64,000 nt of DNA. Source: Nemorincola caseinilytica. GTDB lineage: Bacteria; Bacteroidota; Bacteroidia; Chitinophagales; Chitinophagaceae. Both the position numbers and the translations under genes were made by a program. The notes beneath the pieces are model-generated. The model had not been told where the DNA came from, made no database searches, and worked only from the letters and a program-made list of their open reading frames with translations. Location: the NCBI RefSeq assembly GCF_039540515.1, contig NZ_BAABFA010000010.1, positions 337,029 to 401,028 on the forward strand, given 5' to 3'. This document shows positions 51,585 through 60,740 of the stretch, piece by piece; the stretch's first letter is position 1; the number at the start of each line of letters is the position of its first letter.

Positions 51585-51692
51585 CCCCACCTGCCGGGCT
51601 AGAATGTTACCTTTCACATCTTGTTCACTTATGTTTCACAGAGTATGTGTATTTTCATGTACAAGTGTTTTGCGCTGTAGTACTGTGAGTTG

Positions 51693-53090
51693 ATGAAAAG
51701 GCCATACCTGTTCCTGCTAGCTGCGTTGTTCGCGGTATCCTGTCATTCGGGCAATGAGGGTAGTACCTCGCTGTTCCCCGTCAAAAGCGGAAGTGCGTAC
51801 GGCTATATCAGCAGGCATGGCAATGTAAAGATCCCTTTCAGGTATGTAAGAGCGGGCTGTTTCTCTGGCGGTGTGGCCGTGGTGGCCACAGGCGTGCCGC
51901 GGCGCTGGGGCTATATAGACGAAGATGGCCGCTATGTGATACCCCCTGAGCATTGCTATGCCACATCGTTCAATGAGGGACTGGCATTTGTGGTGCCCGA
52001 GGGCGGAGTGCCTGCGGCTATAGATAAGAACGGGGTACAGCAGTTCAGCCTGCCGGATGCGCAGAGCGTAGAGAACTTCAACGAGGGTATGGCTGCCTAT
52101 AGCATACTGGGCCCATCGGGCGAGGTATGGGGCTTTGTGGACAGGAGCGGACGTACCAGCATACTACCCCAGTTCAGCGCGGTAAGCTATTTTTCCGATG
52201 GGCTTTGCGGAGTCATGAACAGCAATGGCTACTGGGGCTTCGTCAATGCCACCGGCGACCTGGTGATAGACCATGTGTACGATAATGTATACCCCTTTAA
52301 AGATGGCAAGGCCAAAATAATGCTTCGCGGCAAGTGGGGTGTGATAGACAAGGTAGGCCGGTCGGTGCTGCCACCCCGCTACAACGATGTGGACCTGGAT
52401 GGCGACATGTTCCTGGTAAAAAAGGGCAGTAAATGGGGCTGGCTGGATGCCGAAGGCAATGAGCTGATACCTATACGCTTTGCCGATGCATACCCCTTCC
52501 ATGGCAATACGCTGGCGGCCGCCAGGCTGGGCGAAAAATGGGGCTATATAGACGGCTACGGCAAGTATGAGATACCTGCGCGGTACGATTTCGCCTTTGG
52601 CTTCGATGGCGGGCATGCGCTGGTAGAGGTAAATGGCAGATATGGCCTCATAGGCCGCAATGGCGAGTATGTAGTGAAGCCAGCCTACGAGCATGTGCCG
52701 TCAGATTATTTCATACGCTACTTTGCCAATACTACGGCCTACTATGGGGTAAAGACCGATGTGCAGCGCCCTGTGAATGTGGCCTACAAATGGCTCACAG
52801 GATTCTATCACCTGGACTATTACGAGGCCAACAGGTATGCCACCGGCGATACCCGCACGCTGCTACAGCAGTTCGCGCATATGAGAGATATGATATCGGA
52901 CTCATCGAAGCAGCGAATGATGGGGCTGATGATAGGTATAAAGGATTGCAAAGAGAACGAGAACAAGGCCATAGTGACCTATACCCTGTCTGACGACAGG
53001 AGCAAAGAGCAGATGCTCTTCCTGGTAAAGAAGCACAACAAATGGCTGGTACAGTTCACCCGGCCCGAGCTAGGCGACGAAGAGCAGTAA
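51693..53090 (+). CDS. WG-repeat lipoprotein with DUF4878-like C-terminal domain
   Basis: 465 residues from the ATG at 51693. The signal peptide ends in LFAVSC, a lipobox. About eight WG repeats follow (for example RRWGYIDEDGRYVIPPEH, GYWGFVNATGDLVI, SKWGWLDAEGNELIPIRF, GEKWGYIDGYGKYEIPARYD), a fold linked to protein binding. The last ~110 residues align with the gene just upstream (AYKWLTGFYHLDYYEANRYA, AIVTYTLSDDRSKEQML, KWLVQFTRPELGDEEQ). This is a repeat domain fused to that NTF2-like unit. Confidence 0.88.
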   Translation: MKRPYLFLLAALFAVSCHSGNEGSTSLFPVKSGSAYGYISRHGNVKIPFRYVRAGCFSGGVAVVATGVPRRWGYIDEDGRYVIPPEHCYATSFNEGLAFVVPEGGVPAAIDKNGVQQFSLPDAQSVENFNEGMAAYSILGPSGEVWGFVDRSGRTSILPQFSAVSYFSDGLCGVMNSNGYWGFVNATGDLVIDHVYDNVYPFKDGKAKIMLRGKWGVIDKVGRSVLPPRYNDVDLDGDMFLVKKGSKWGWLDAEGNELIPIRFADAYPFHGNTLAAARLGEKWGYIDGYGKYEIPARYDFAFGFDGGHALVEVNGRYGLIGRNGEYVVKPAYEHVPSDYFIRYFANTTAYYGVKTDVQRPVNVAYKWLTGFYHLDYYEANRYATGDTRTLLQQFAHMRDMISDSSKQRMMGLMIGIKDCKENENKAIVTYTLSDDRSKEQMLFLVKKHNKWLVQFTRPELGDEEQ

Positions 53091-53098
53091 TGAGCGAA

Positions 53099-53683
53099 TT
53101 ATAAGGTATACGCTTTGGCCATTTTCACCACATCGTCTATCAACTCAAAGTAGCACTGGTTCAGGTGGTAATATCCCATCACGAAGGCTGTATATGCCTT
53201 GTCTGATGCGGGCATATGCTTTGCCCTTCTTGCCAGGCCCTGCAGCGAGCGCTCCACACCCTTCATACTGCGGTAGCCCAGCAGCCAGTTATACTCGCGC
53301 ATATGGGGGAAGTAGGCGGCAAAATCGGGCGGCAGGTGTGTGCTGTGTTCTTCTATCTGTGTATATGTCTGCCGGGTGAACTGCAGCAGCGCATCGGGCG
53401 ATGCGAAATACTTGGGGTCATTGGCCAGGAAATGATCGAACACGGTATCGGTGATGGCGCCCGCATACAGGCCATAGTCCTCGCGAAAGATGAGCTTGGC
53501 CCGCGAGACCGACGGGTGGTTGTCTGTGAATTCATCTATCTTCCGGTGCAGCTCTATACCCTTTCTTATGCCATCGGGGTAGTGCTGCAACGCCAGGCGC
53601 CCTTTCACATGGTCGCCTATCATATTGCCCACCAGTATCTCGCTATTGCCGAACGACAGGAATGCATGCCCCAGGTAATTCAT
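53099..53683 (-). CDS. ACP phosphodiesterase (AcpH-like, DUF479)
   Basis: 194 residues. AcpH removes phosphopantetheine from acyl-carrier protein. Signature: MNYLGHAFLSFGNSEILVGN at the N-terminus, then GNMIGDHVKGR, GIELHRKIDEFTDNHP and DTVFDHFLANDP. The Asp and His residues are those expected for the metal-dependent phosphohydrolase. Convergent with the WG-repeat gene (8-base gap). Confidence 0.88.
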   Translation of the reverse strand: MNYLGHAFLSFGNSEILVGNMIGDHVKGRLALQHYPDGIRKGIELHRKIDEFTDNHPSVSRAKLIFREDYGLYAGAITDTVFDHFLANDPKYFASPDALLQFTRQTYTQIEEHSTHLPPDFAAYFPHMREYNWLLGYRSMKGVERSLQGLARRAKHMPASDKAYTAFVMGYYHLNQCYFELIDDVVKMAKAYTL

Positions 53684-53719
53684 ACAGCGAAGCTAAGGGG
53701 CAATTATTATTTGTAAGAC

Positions 53720-53727
53720 TATATTTG
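53720..53727 (+). promoter_or_regulatory. -7 promoter box of the gene at 53748
   Basis: tatatttg, a perfect TAnnTTTG match, 21 bases before the ATG. Confidence 0.4.
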
Positions 53728-53747
53728 TCTGAGATAACAAATAAAAC

Positions 53748-54212
53748 ATGAAGAATATATTGCTGCTGGTAGCTTTTCTTGTTCTCCCGATGCTGCTTTT
53801 TTCTCAGAATAAAGTGTCTGACTGTTTTATACCTCCCGGTAAACTATTGTCACTGATAGGCGCCGGCCAGGATAAGGCAGAGGGTATCTTAGGCACATGC
53901 TTTCCGTACCAGGGGGTCATGGATCAGAAAAGACCGTATAAGGAATTTACAAGGGTCTACAGAGAAAATGGGATCCGGTATGCTGGATCGATCCGCATAT
54001 ATCTCGAAGAAAAGCAAGTAATGTTCATGACGACCGATCATAGCATGTACATGAAGTACAAGAGCGCATTGAGGTCGTATGGTTTTGTATTAGAGCGAGA
54101 GGAGGACGGAGTGTCTTCTTATACTTATGGCAAGTATTCAATGATGACAGCCGCCGCTAAGAACGGAAGCAATATCACTTCTTACGCGATATCGCTGTTC
54201 CTTGACAAATAA
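53748..54212 (+). CDS. Secreted hypothetical protein
   Basis: 154 residues with a signal peptide (LLVAFLVLPMLLFSQN), then a mature part with mixed charge and a beta-like EKQVMFMTTDHSMYMKYKSA. No family recognised. Confidence 0.6.
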   Translation: MKNILLLVAFLVLPMLLFSQNKVSDCFIPPGKLLSLIGAGQDKAEGILGTCFPYQGVMDQKRPYKEFTRVYRENGIRYAGSIRIYLEEKQVMFMTTDHSMYMKYKSALRSYGFVLEREEDGVSSYTYGKYSMMTAAAKNGSNITSYAISLFLDK

Positions 54213-54218
54213 CCGTCA

Positions 54219-56249
54219 TCACTTCATATCCTCTCTTTCCTTCTGCAGGCGGAAGAGCTCATCGCGCAGGCGTGCCGCCTCCATAAAGTCCAGGTCCTTT
54301 GCGGCCTTGTCCATGGCTTTTTTGGTCTGGCTTATCAGCTTGTCCAATTGGGCCACAGTGCGGTATTCTGCCGCGCCCTCGGCGGCCATGGGTACGTTGG
54401 TCTCGGTTATGGCATATGGGCTGGTCTCGTTATAGCCCTTTATGTCCAGCACAGAGCCCTGTAGCATTATCTCCTGCACCGACTTGCGAATGGTCTGTGG
54501 TATTATGCCATGCTCGGTATTGTGGCGTATCTGCTTTTCGCGGCGGCGGTCGGTCTCTTCTATGGTGCGGCGCATGCTTTCCGTTATCTTATCGGCATAG
54601 AATATCACCAGGCCATTGGCATTGCGGGCAGCGCGGCCGGCCATTTGGGTAAGAGAGCGCTCATCGCGCAGGAAGCCTTCCTTATCGGCATCCAGTATGG
54701 CCATCAGCGATACCTCGGGCAGGTCCAGTCCTTCGCGCAGCAGATTCACACCTACCAGTACATCTATATTGCCCAGGCGCAGGTCGCGCAGTATCTCTAC
54801 ACGTTCCAGTGTATCTACCTCAGAGTGTATGTATTTCGACTTTATATTGATGCGCTTCAGGTATTTGTCCATTTCCTCGGCCATGCGCTTGGTGAGGGTT
54901 GTCACCAGTACGCGGTCGCCATGGCCTACGCGTTTGTCTATCTCGTCCAGCAGGTCGTCTACCTGGTTTATGCCCGGGCGCACCTCTATGGGCGGCTCTA
55001 TAAGGCCTGTAGGGCGTACTATCTGTTCTACCACCACGCCGCCGCTTCTTTCCAGCTCGTACTTACCCGGCGTAGCGCTTACGAATATCACCTTCGATAG
55101 AAGCCCCTCGAACTCGTAGAAATTAAGTGGCCTGTTATCCAGCGCCGATGGCAGGCGGAAGCCGAAGTCCACAAGGTTCATCTTGCGAGAGCGGTCGCCA
55201 CCATACATACCGCTTATCTGCGGAATGGTCACATGGCTTTCGTCTATCACCAGCAGGTAGTCATCGGGGAAATAGTCCAGCAGGCAGAAGGGGCGTGTAC
55301 CCGGTTGGCGTCTATCCAAGAAGCGGGAGTAGTTCTCTATGCCGCTGCAATAACCTAGCTCCTGTATCATTTCCAGGTCATAACTCACACGCTCGCGTAT
55401 GCGCTGCGCCTCTATGAATTTGCCCTGGCTTTTGAAGTAGTTCTCCTGGGCCGTCATTTCGTCCTGTATCTCGTGAATGATCTGCTGCATCTGCCCGCTG
55501 GGCGCTACATACAGGTTGGCAGGGAAAATGGCGGCGCTGTCCATGGTGCCTATGCGCTTGCCGGTATCGGGCTCGAAGCTCTCTATCTCTTCTATCTCGT
55601 CGCCAAAGAAGGTGATGCGGTAGCCAAAGTCCACATAGGGCAGGTTGATATCTACGGTATCGCCGTTCACGCGGAAGGAACCGCGTGTGAAGTCGCCCTG
55701 GCTGCGGTTGTATAGCGAACTCACCAGCCTGTGCAGAAAATGATTGCGCCCCATATTATCGCCCCGGCGAAAGCGGATGATGCTGTTGGCATACTCGGTA
55801 GGGTTGCCTATACCATATATGCACGATACCGATGCCACTACTATTATATCGCTGCGGCCACTGAGCAGGCTGGTGGTAGCGCGCAGGCGCAGCTTCTCCA
55901 GCTCTTCGTTTATAGACAGGTCCTTCTCTATGTAGGTATTGGTCACTGGCAGGTAGGCCTCGGGCTGGTAGTAGTCGTAGTAAGACACGAAGTATTCCAC
56001 CGCATTATTGGGGAAGAAGCTGCGGAATTCGCCATATAGCTGTGCCACCAGTGTCTTGTTGTGCGTCAGCACCAGCGTAGGCTTCTGCGTCTCCTGTATC
56101 ACATTGGCCACAGTAAAGGTCTTGCCCGATCCCGTAACGCCCAGCAGTGTCTGGAACTGCTCGCCACTGAAGATACCTGCCGATAGCTGGCGTATGGCCT
56201 CGGGCTGGTCTCCTGCGGGTCTGTACTGGCTATCTATAGTGAACTTCAT
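54219..56249 (-). CDS. uvrB: Excinuclease ABC subunit B
   Basis: DNA damage-recognition helicase of nucleotide excision repair, 676 residues, standard length. Walker A GVTGSGKT (37-44), YYDYYQPEAY (the beta-hairpin that probes the DNA), DEIEEIESF, DESHVTIPQISGMYGG (motif II), ATPGKYE, VLVTTLTKRMAEEM, and the C-terminal UVR motif (AKDLDFMEAARLRDELFRLQ) for UvrC. Convergent with 53748. Confidence 0.97.
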   Translation of the reverse strand: MKFTIDSQYRPAGDQPEAIRQLSAGIFSGEQFQTLLGVTGSGKTFTVANVIQETQKPTLVLTHNKTLVAQLYGEFRSFFPNNAVEYFVSYYDYYQPEAYLPVTNTYIEKDLSINEELEKLRLRATTSLLSGRSDIIVVASVSCIYGIGNPTEYANSIIRFRRGDNMGRNHFLHRLVSSLYNRSQGDFTRGSFRVNGDTVDINLPYVDFGYRITFFGDEIEEIESFEPDTGKRIGTMDSAAIFPANLYVAPSGQMQQIIHEIQDEMTAQENYFKSQGKFIEAQRIRERVSYDLEMIQELGYCSGIENYSRFLDRRQPGTRPFCLLDYFPDDYLLVIDESHVTIPQISGMYGGDRSRKMNLVDFGFRLPSALDNRPLNFYEFEGLLSKVIFVSATPGKYELERSGGVVVEQIVRPTGLIEPPIEVRPGINQVDDLLDEIDKRVGHGDRVLVTTLTKRMAEEMDKYLKRINIKSKYIHSEVDTLERVEILRDLRLGNIDVLVGVNLLREGLDLPEVSLMAILDADKEGFLRDERSLTQMAGRAARNANGLVIFYADKITESMRRTIEETDRRREKQIRHNTEHGIIPQTIRKSVQEIMLQGSVLDIKGYNETSPYAITETNVPMAAEGAAEYRTVAQLDKLISQTKKAMDKAAKDLDFMEAARLRDELFRLQKEREDMK

Positions 56250-56329
56250 ATCGCTACAGTAAAATTACGCAAAAACCAGCGGCGGCAGGACGGGCAGGAA
56301 ATTTGTGGATATGATAATATCAAAAGAAA

Positions 56330-56349
56330 CAGCCCGGTCTCCCGGGCTG
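56330..56349 (-). terminator. Terminator of the etf unit
   Basis: 8-bp stem cagcccgg (56330-56337) with ccgggctg (56342-56349), followed on the minus strand by a short T-rich tract; after the etfA stop. Confidence 0.7.
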
Positions 56350-56375
56350 CTGTATCATATATCGTCTGTCATTGT

Positions 56376-57353
56376 TTAGGAATGTGCTGCTTTCCACTTC
56401 TTTACCGCATCGGTAAGGCGGGGCAGTACCTCGAACACATCGCCCAGTACGCCATAGTCGGCGGCCTTGAAGAATGGCGCTTCGGGGTCTTTGTTGATGA
56501 CCACTATGGTCTTGGAACCATTGACACCCGCCAGGTGCTGTATAGCGCCCGATATACCGGCAGCTATATACAGGTTGGGGCGTATGGTGCCGCCTGTCTG
56601 GCCCACATGCTCGTGGTGCGGACGCCAGTGGCTATCGGCTACGGGGCGGGAGCATGCTGTGGCAGCGCCCAGCTCTGCGGCCAGGTTCTCTATAAGACCC
56701 CAGTTCTCGGGGCCTTTCAGGCCACGGCCACCGCTCACTACCAGCTCGGCCTCTGACAGTGGTACACTGCCGCTGGCCTTGCTCACTTCCTTCACGGCTA
56801 CGCCAAAGTCGGCGGCATCGAAGGCTACGCTGAGGCTTTCTACGGTAGCATCGCCCTCGCCCTTCTTCACACCAAAGGTATTGGGCATAAGGGTGATCAC
56901 TTTCACATCACTGGTGATGCTGACGTTGGCGAACGCCTTGCCCGAGAACACGCTCTTCTTTACTGTGAAGCCATTGCTCATAACGGGGTCGGCGACGGCG
57001 CCACCTACCATACCTGCCTTCAGGCGGGCCGCTACACGCGGGGCCACAGCCTTGCCGGTGGTATCGTGCAGGCATATTATCACTTTTGCGCCCTCCTGCT
57101 GTGCTGCTGTTACCAGCATGCGGCTGTAGGCGCGCGAGTTCAGGTCGTCGAGCCTTGCATCGGCTACATGCAATACCTTCTGTGCGCCATATGCGCCCAG
57201 TGTGCGCAGCTCGTCGGCGCTAATGTTGCCTGCGGCCACGGCCGTTACCGTAGTGCCCATGGCAGCAGCTATGCGCGAGGCATACTGTACGGCCTCCTGC
57301 GATTTCTTCTTGAATGCACCCTGTGCATGTTCCGCCAATACTATTACTGACAT
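56376..57353 (-). CDS. etfA: Electron transfer flavoprotein alpha subunit
   Basis: 325 residues. N-terminal adenine-nucleotide-type domain; C-terminal FAD-binding domain with VVSGGRGLKGPENWGLIENL, then SRPVADSHWRPHHEHVGQTG, PNLYIAAGISGAIQHLAG, NKDPEAPFFKAADYGVLGD. EtfBA passes electrons from acyl-CoA dehydrogenases to the quinone pool. It lies downstream of etfB, 71 bases apart, on the same strand. Confidence 0.95.
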   Translation of the reverse strand: MSVIVLAEHAQGAFKKKSQEAVQYASRIAAAMGTTVTAVAAGNISADELRTLGAYGAQKVLHVADARLDDLNSRAYSRMLVTAAQQEGAKVIICLHDTTGKAVAPRVAARLKAGMVGGAVADPVMSNGFTVKKSVFSGKAFANVSITSDVKVITLMPNTFGVKKGEGDATVESLSVAFDAADFGVAVKEVSKASGSVPLSEAELVVSGGRGLKGPENWGLIENLAAELGAATACSRPVADSHWRPHHEHVGQTGGTIRPNLYIAAGISGAIQHLAGVNGSKTIVVINKDPEAPFFKAADYGVLGDVFEVLPRLTDAVKKWKAAHS

Positions 57354-57424
57354 AATATAAGGTCAAAATATTTTTTAAAGTTCAAGATCGGAGGGGAACA
57401 CCCCCACATTTCCTCATGCGCACA

Positions 57425-58168
57425 TTATATCACCTTTGCCTCGGTGTGCAGCAGGTTCACCAGCTCGTCCATATTGTCGGTGGCTATCATCTTCACGCCT
57501 GTTTTGGCAGGTGGCATTTCGTAAGATACTATGGCGCTAAGGTTTTCTATAGCAGCCGGGGCCACTACCTTCAGCGGCTTGGTGCGTGCAGCCATTATAC
57601 CGCGCATATTAGGTATGCGCGCTTCGGCTACGCCCTTCTGGCAGGATATGACCAGTGGCATATCGCAGGCATCGGTCTCTTCGCCGCCATCTATCTCGCG
57701 CTTTACGGTAACGGTCTTGCCGGCTACGTCTATCTTGCTTACAAAGCCCAGGTAGTTCATGTCCAGCAGCTCGGCCAGCATGGCGCCTACGGTACCGTTG
57801 TTGTAGTCTATAGACTCTTTGCCGCAAAGCACCATGTCGTAGCCTTCGCTTTTAGCGAACTCGGCTATCTGCGCAGCTACCACATAGGGGTCGTTGCTGT
57901 CGGTGTCTATGCGTATGGCCTCATCGCCACCCAGGGCCAGCGCCTTGCGGATGACAGGCTCGGCATCGGCCTTGCCTACTGTTACCAGGTGTACGGCGGT
58001 AGCGGTGCCGGCCTCTTTCAGTTCCAGCGCGCGCACCAGCGAATACCACTCATCGTATGGATTGATGATGAAGGTAACACCTGCAGTATTGAATGTGGTA
58101 TTGTTATCGCTGAAGGCGATCTTGGTAGTAGTGTCCGGAACCGGGCATAAACAAACTAATATCTTCAT
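57425..58168 (-). CDS. etfB: Electron transfer flavoprotein beta subunit
   Basis: 247 residues: MKILVCLCPVPDTTTKIAFS, NPYDEWYSLVRALELKEA, LGGDEAIRID, the EtfB signature region YDMVLCGKESIDYNNGTVGA and PLVISCQKGVAEARIPNMRG. Binds AMP and forms the heterodimer with EtfA encoded next. Confidence 0.95.
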   Translation of the reverse strand: MKILVCLCPVPDTTTKIAFSDNNTTFNTAGVTFIINPYDEWYSLVRALELKEAGTATAVHLVTVGKADAEPVIRKALALGGDEAIRIDTDSNDPYVVAAQIAEFAKSEGYDMVLCGKESIDYNNGTVGAMLAELLDMNYLGFVSKIDVAGKTVTVKREIDGGEETDACDMPLVISCQKGVAEARIPNMRGIMAARTKPLKVVAPAAIENLSAIVSYEMPPAKTGVKMIATDNMDELVNLLHTEAKVI

Positions 58169-58339
58169 ATACGGTACGATTCAAAAAAAGGATAAGATGC
58201 TGAGGGCCGGGAAATGGGCCCTCTAACGGAGTGCAAAGGTAGCAAAAATTATGTATCGTCCACCCCGGTATTGCCCTGTTACGGATGTGGGTTGGCCGGG
58301 AGGGTGCAGTACCAGCGAGTTTGCAGTACAAAAACACAA

Positions 58340-58369
58340 ATAGCCGACACCAGTATGGGTGTCGGCTAT
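58340..58369 (-). terminator. Terminator of rpmI-rplT
   Basis: Perfect 12-bp stem atagccgacacc (58340-58351) with ggtgtcggctat (58358-58369), T-rich tract on the minus strand, after the rplT stop. Confidence 0.8.
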
Positions 58370-58391
58370 CCGTTATGAATGAGGTATTATC

Positions 58392-58736
58392 TTACTTTAC
58401 CTGTGCTACCAGGCTCTTGAACGACTCGGGCTCGTTCATGGCGAGGTCGGCCAGTACTTTGCGGTTCAGGTCCAGGCCTTTCTCGTTCAGCTTGTGTATG
58501 AACTGAGAGTAGCTCATGCCCTCTTCGCGTACTGCTGCGTTGATACGCACTATCCACAGAGAGCGGTAGTCGCGCTTCTTCAGCTTGCGGCCTACATATT
58601 TGTAACCAAGGCCTTTTTCAAGGACGTTCTTGGCTACGGTATAGACGTTCTTACGTTTACCGTAGAAGCCTTTAGCTCCTTTCAGTATTTTCTTTCTTCT
58701 CGCGCGTGATGCAACTGCATTTACGGAACGTGGCAT
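58392..58736 (-). CDS. rplT: 50S ribosomal protein L20
   Basis: 114 residues: MPRSVNAVASRARRKKILKG, GFYGKRKNVYTVAKN, YVGRKLKKRDYRSLWIVRIN and the C-terminal NRKVLADLAMNEPESFKSL. Second gene of the rpmI-rplT unit, downstream of L35. Confidence 0.97.
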   Translation of the reverse strand: MPRSVNAVASRARRKKILKGAKGFYGKRKNVYTVAKNVLEKGLGYKYVGRKLKKRDYRSLWIVRINAAVREEGMSYSQFIHKLNEKGLDLNRKVLADLAMNEPESFKSLVAQVK

Positions 58737-58827
58737 AACTTATTTTTTTTTGTGCTCGCCGTCACAACAACAGAGAGCTATTTTTTTTATTAAGGATCGG
58801 TTTTTATTTATCGCTACCGGGTGTGGC

Positions 58828-59025
58828 TTAGGCCATTACCAGCATTTTCTTCACAAGGCGTGCGTTGCTTGGGTGCACCAGACCGTGTATGCGCAGGTGG
58901 CGCTTGCGGGTCTTCGACTTCTTTGTAAGAAGGTGGCTCTTGAAAGCCTTATACCTGCGTATCTTGCCTGTACCTGTTACCCTGAACGTCTTTTTAGCAC
59001 GAGAGTGCGTCTTCATTTTTGGCAT
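58828..59025 (-). CDS. rpmI: 50S ribosomal protein L35
   Basis: 65 residues from the ATG at 59025: MPKMKTHSRAKKTFRVTGTG, then KAFKSHLLTKKSKTRKRHLR. The in-frame TTG nine bases upstream is not used. Usually infC lies directly upstream; here it does not. Confidence 0.95.
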   Translation of the reverse strand: MPKMKTHSRAKKTFRVTGTGKIRRYKAFKSHLLTKKSKTRKRHLRIHGLVHPSNARLVKKMLVMA

Positions 59026-59044
59026 GGTATTCAAATTTGGACGG

Positions 59045-59071
59045 CAAAGGTAAGTAAATATTTGAATTCAA
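59045..59071 (-). promoter_or_regulatory. Putative promoter of rpmI-rplT
   Basis: On the minus strand: TTG (complement of 59069-59071) and a TACCTTTG box (complement of 59045-59052), 16 bases apart. Transcription would start ~15 bases before the rpmI ATG, leaving almost no leader. Confidence 0.5.
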
Positions 59072-59112
59072 TACCGTTGTCGTGTTATTTTTATTTTTTG
59101 TTCATCCTTTTA

Positions 59113-59292
59113 TTAACCGAGTATATCCTCTTCGCCGCTCTTTGGGGTATCGGCAAAGAACTTATCCACCACGCCACGGAACATGGCGGGCACTTTTCCA
59201 TCCAGGAACTGGCGCATGACCTGTACGGTCTTCTGGGCCTGCTCGTCGGTAAGGCCTGCTTTTTCTTTCAGTAGTTTTATCAGCTCCTGCAT
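59113..59292 (-). CDS. Small helical hypothetical protein
   Basis: 59 residues from the ATG at 59292: MQELIKLLKEKAGLTDEQAQ, then TVQVMRQFLDGKVPAMFRGV. Helical, a pattern seen in small proteins of unknown function. It occupies the place where infC would be expected. Confidence 0.6.
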   Translation of the reverse strand: MQELIKLLKEKAGLTDEQAQKTVQVMRQFLDGKVPAMFRGVVDKFFADTPKSGEEDILG

Positions 59293-59386
59293 AATCGTAT
59301 CTTTTTTTGACCAATGGAGGTACTTAATGACCAATTGACCTTTTAACTAATTGTCGCATTAACGCATTTACCACATTATCACATTT

Positions 59387-60643
59387 TTATGCTGCGGGCC
59401 TCATCTGTGCCAGCTTGGAATGTTCTATCATTTGCCGCGCATAATCGAGCGTGAGGTGGAAGGTGCCATCGTGCTGCTCTGATGGCATATCGAACATGGC
59501 ATCGGTGAGTATCATCTCGCATATGGCGCGCAGTCCGCGGCCACCCAGCTTGTACTGCACGGCCTTCTGTACCATGTAGTCCAGCGCCTCGTCGGCCACG
59601 GTGAGCTTTATGCCTTCGTATTCGAACAGTTTTTTGTACTGCTTCACCAGCGCATTCTTCGGCTCGGTAAGGATGGCCTTCAGCGATGTAGCATCCAATG
59701 GGTTGAGGTAAGTGACCACAGGCAGGCGGCCCAGCAGTTCGGGTATGAGGCCGAAGGTGCGGAGGTCCTGCGCATTCACATACTGCAGCAGGTTGGCACG
59801 GTCTACTTCTTTCGATGCCTTTATGGCATTGTAGCCTATGGCGCTGGTCTGTATGCGGCGGGCTATCATCTTGTCTATACCCTCAAAGGCGCCACCGCAT
59901 ATGAACAGTATGTTCTGCGTGTTCACCTTTATCATCTTCTGCTCGGGGTGCTTGCGGCCGCCCTGCGGGGGCACCATCACTTCGCTGCCTTCCAGCAGCT
60001 TCAGCATGGCCTGCTGTACGCCCTCGCCGCTCACATCGCGGGTTATGGACGGGTTATCGCCCTTGCGGCCTATCTTATCTATCTCGTCTATGTATACTAT
60101 ACCACGCTCTGCAGCGGCCACATCGTAATTGCTGGCCTGCAGCAGGCGGCTCAGTATGCTCTCCACGTCCTCGCCCACATAGCCGGCCTCGGTGAATACC
60201 GTGGCATCCACTATAGCGAAGGGCACCTGCAGCAGGCGGGCTATGGTCTTGGCCAGCAGGGTCTTGCCGGTGCCGGTCTCGCCCACCATCATTATGTTGG
60301 ACTTCTCTATCTCCACCTCATCGGTCTTGGGCATGGCCAGGCGCTTGTAGTGGTTGTATATGGCCACAGAGAGTACCTTTTTGGCATCGTCCTGGCCTAT
60401 TACATACTGGTCGAGAAAGGCTTTCACCTCGCGGGGCTTATACAGCTTGTTCTTCTGTATATCGGGCAGCTTGTTCATAGCGGCCTCTGCCGGCTGCTTG
60501 TCGCCGGTGGCCTCTATGAGCAGGGCATGGGCATTTTCGATGCACTGGTCGCAGATATTGCCTTTTATGCCTGTGAAAAGAATATTTACATCCGTTTCGC
60601 CACGGTCGCAGAAAGAGCACCTTTTTTCAGTAAGCTTGGCCAT
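59387..60643 (-). CDS. clpX: ATP-dependent Clp protease ATP-binding subunit ClpX
   Basis: 418 residues. N-terminal zinc domain with Cys 9, 12, 31 and 34 (CSFCDRG, CDQC), Walker A GETGTGKT (121-128), Walker B VYIDEIDKIGRK, RKHPEQKMIKVNTQNILFIC, sensor PELLGRLPVVTYL. It unfolds substrates for ClpP, which is not in the window. Confidence 0.97.
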   Translation of the reverse strand: MAKLTEKRCSFCDRGETDVNILFTGIKGNICDQCIENAHALLIEATGDKQPAEAAMNKLPDIQKNKLYKPREVKAFLDQYVIGQDDAKKVLSVAIYNHYKRLAMPKTDEVEIEKSNIMMVGETGTGKTLLAKTIARLLQVPFAIVDATVFTEAGYVGEDVESILSRLLQASNYDVAAAERGIVYIDEIDKIGRKGDNPSITRDVSGEGVQQAMLKLLEGSEVMVPPQGGRKHPEQKMIKVNTQNILFICGGAFEGIDKMIARRIQTSAIGYNAIKASKEVDRANLLQYVNAQDLRTFGLIPELLGRLPVVTYLNPLDATSLKAILTEPKNALVKQYKKLFEYEGIKLTVADEALDYMVQKAVQYKLGGRGLRAICEMILTDAMFDMPSEQHDGTFHLTLDYARQMIEHSKLAQMRPAA

Positions 60644-60740
60644 TGAGTATAAGCGTAATTATGTATTTAAGTGGGCAAAGGTACGGAAAAGAAAGGATGA
60701 GCCGTAACCCTCTGCAGGGAATGGCCGGTGCGCGCGGTCC

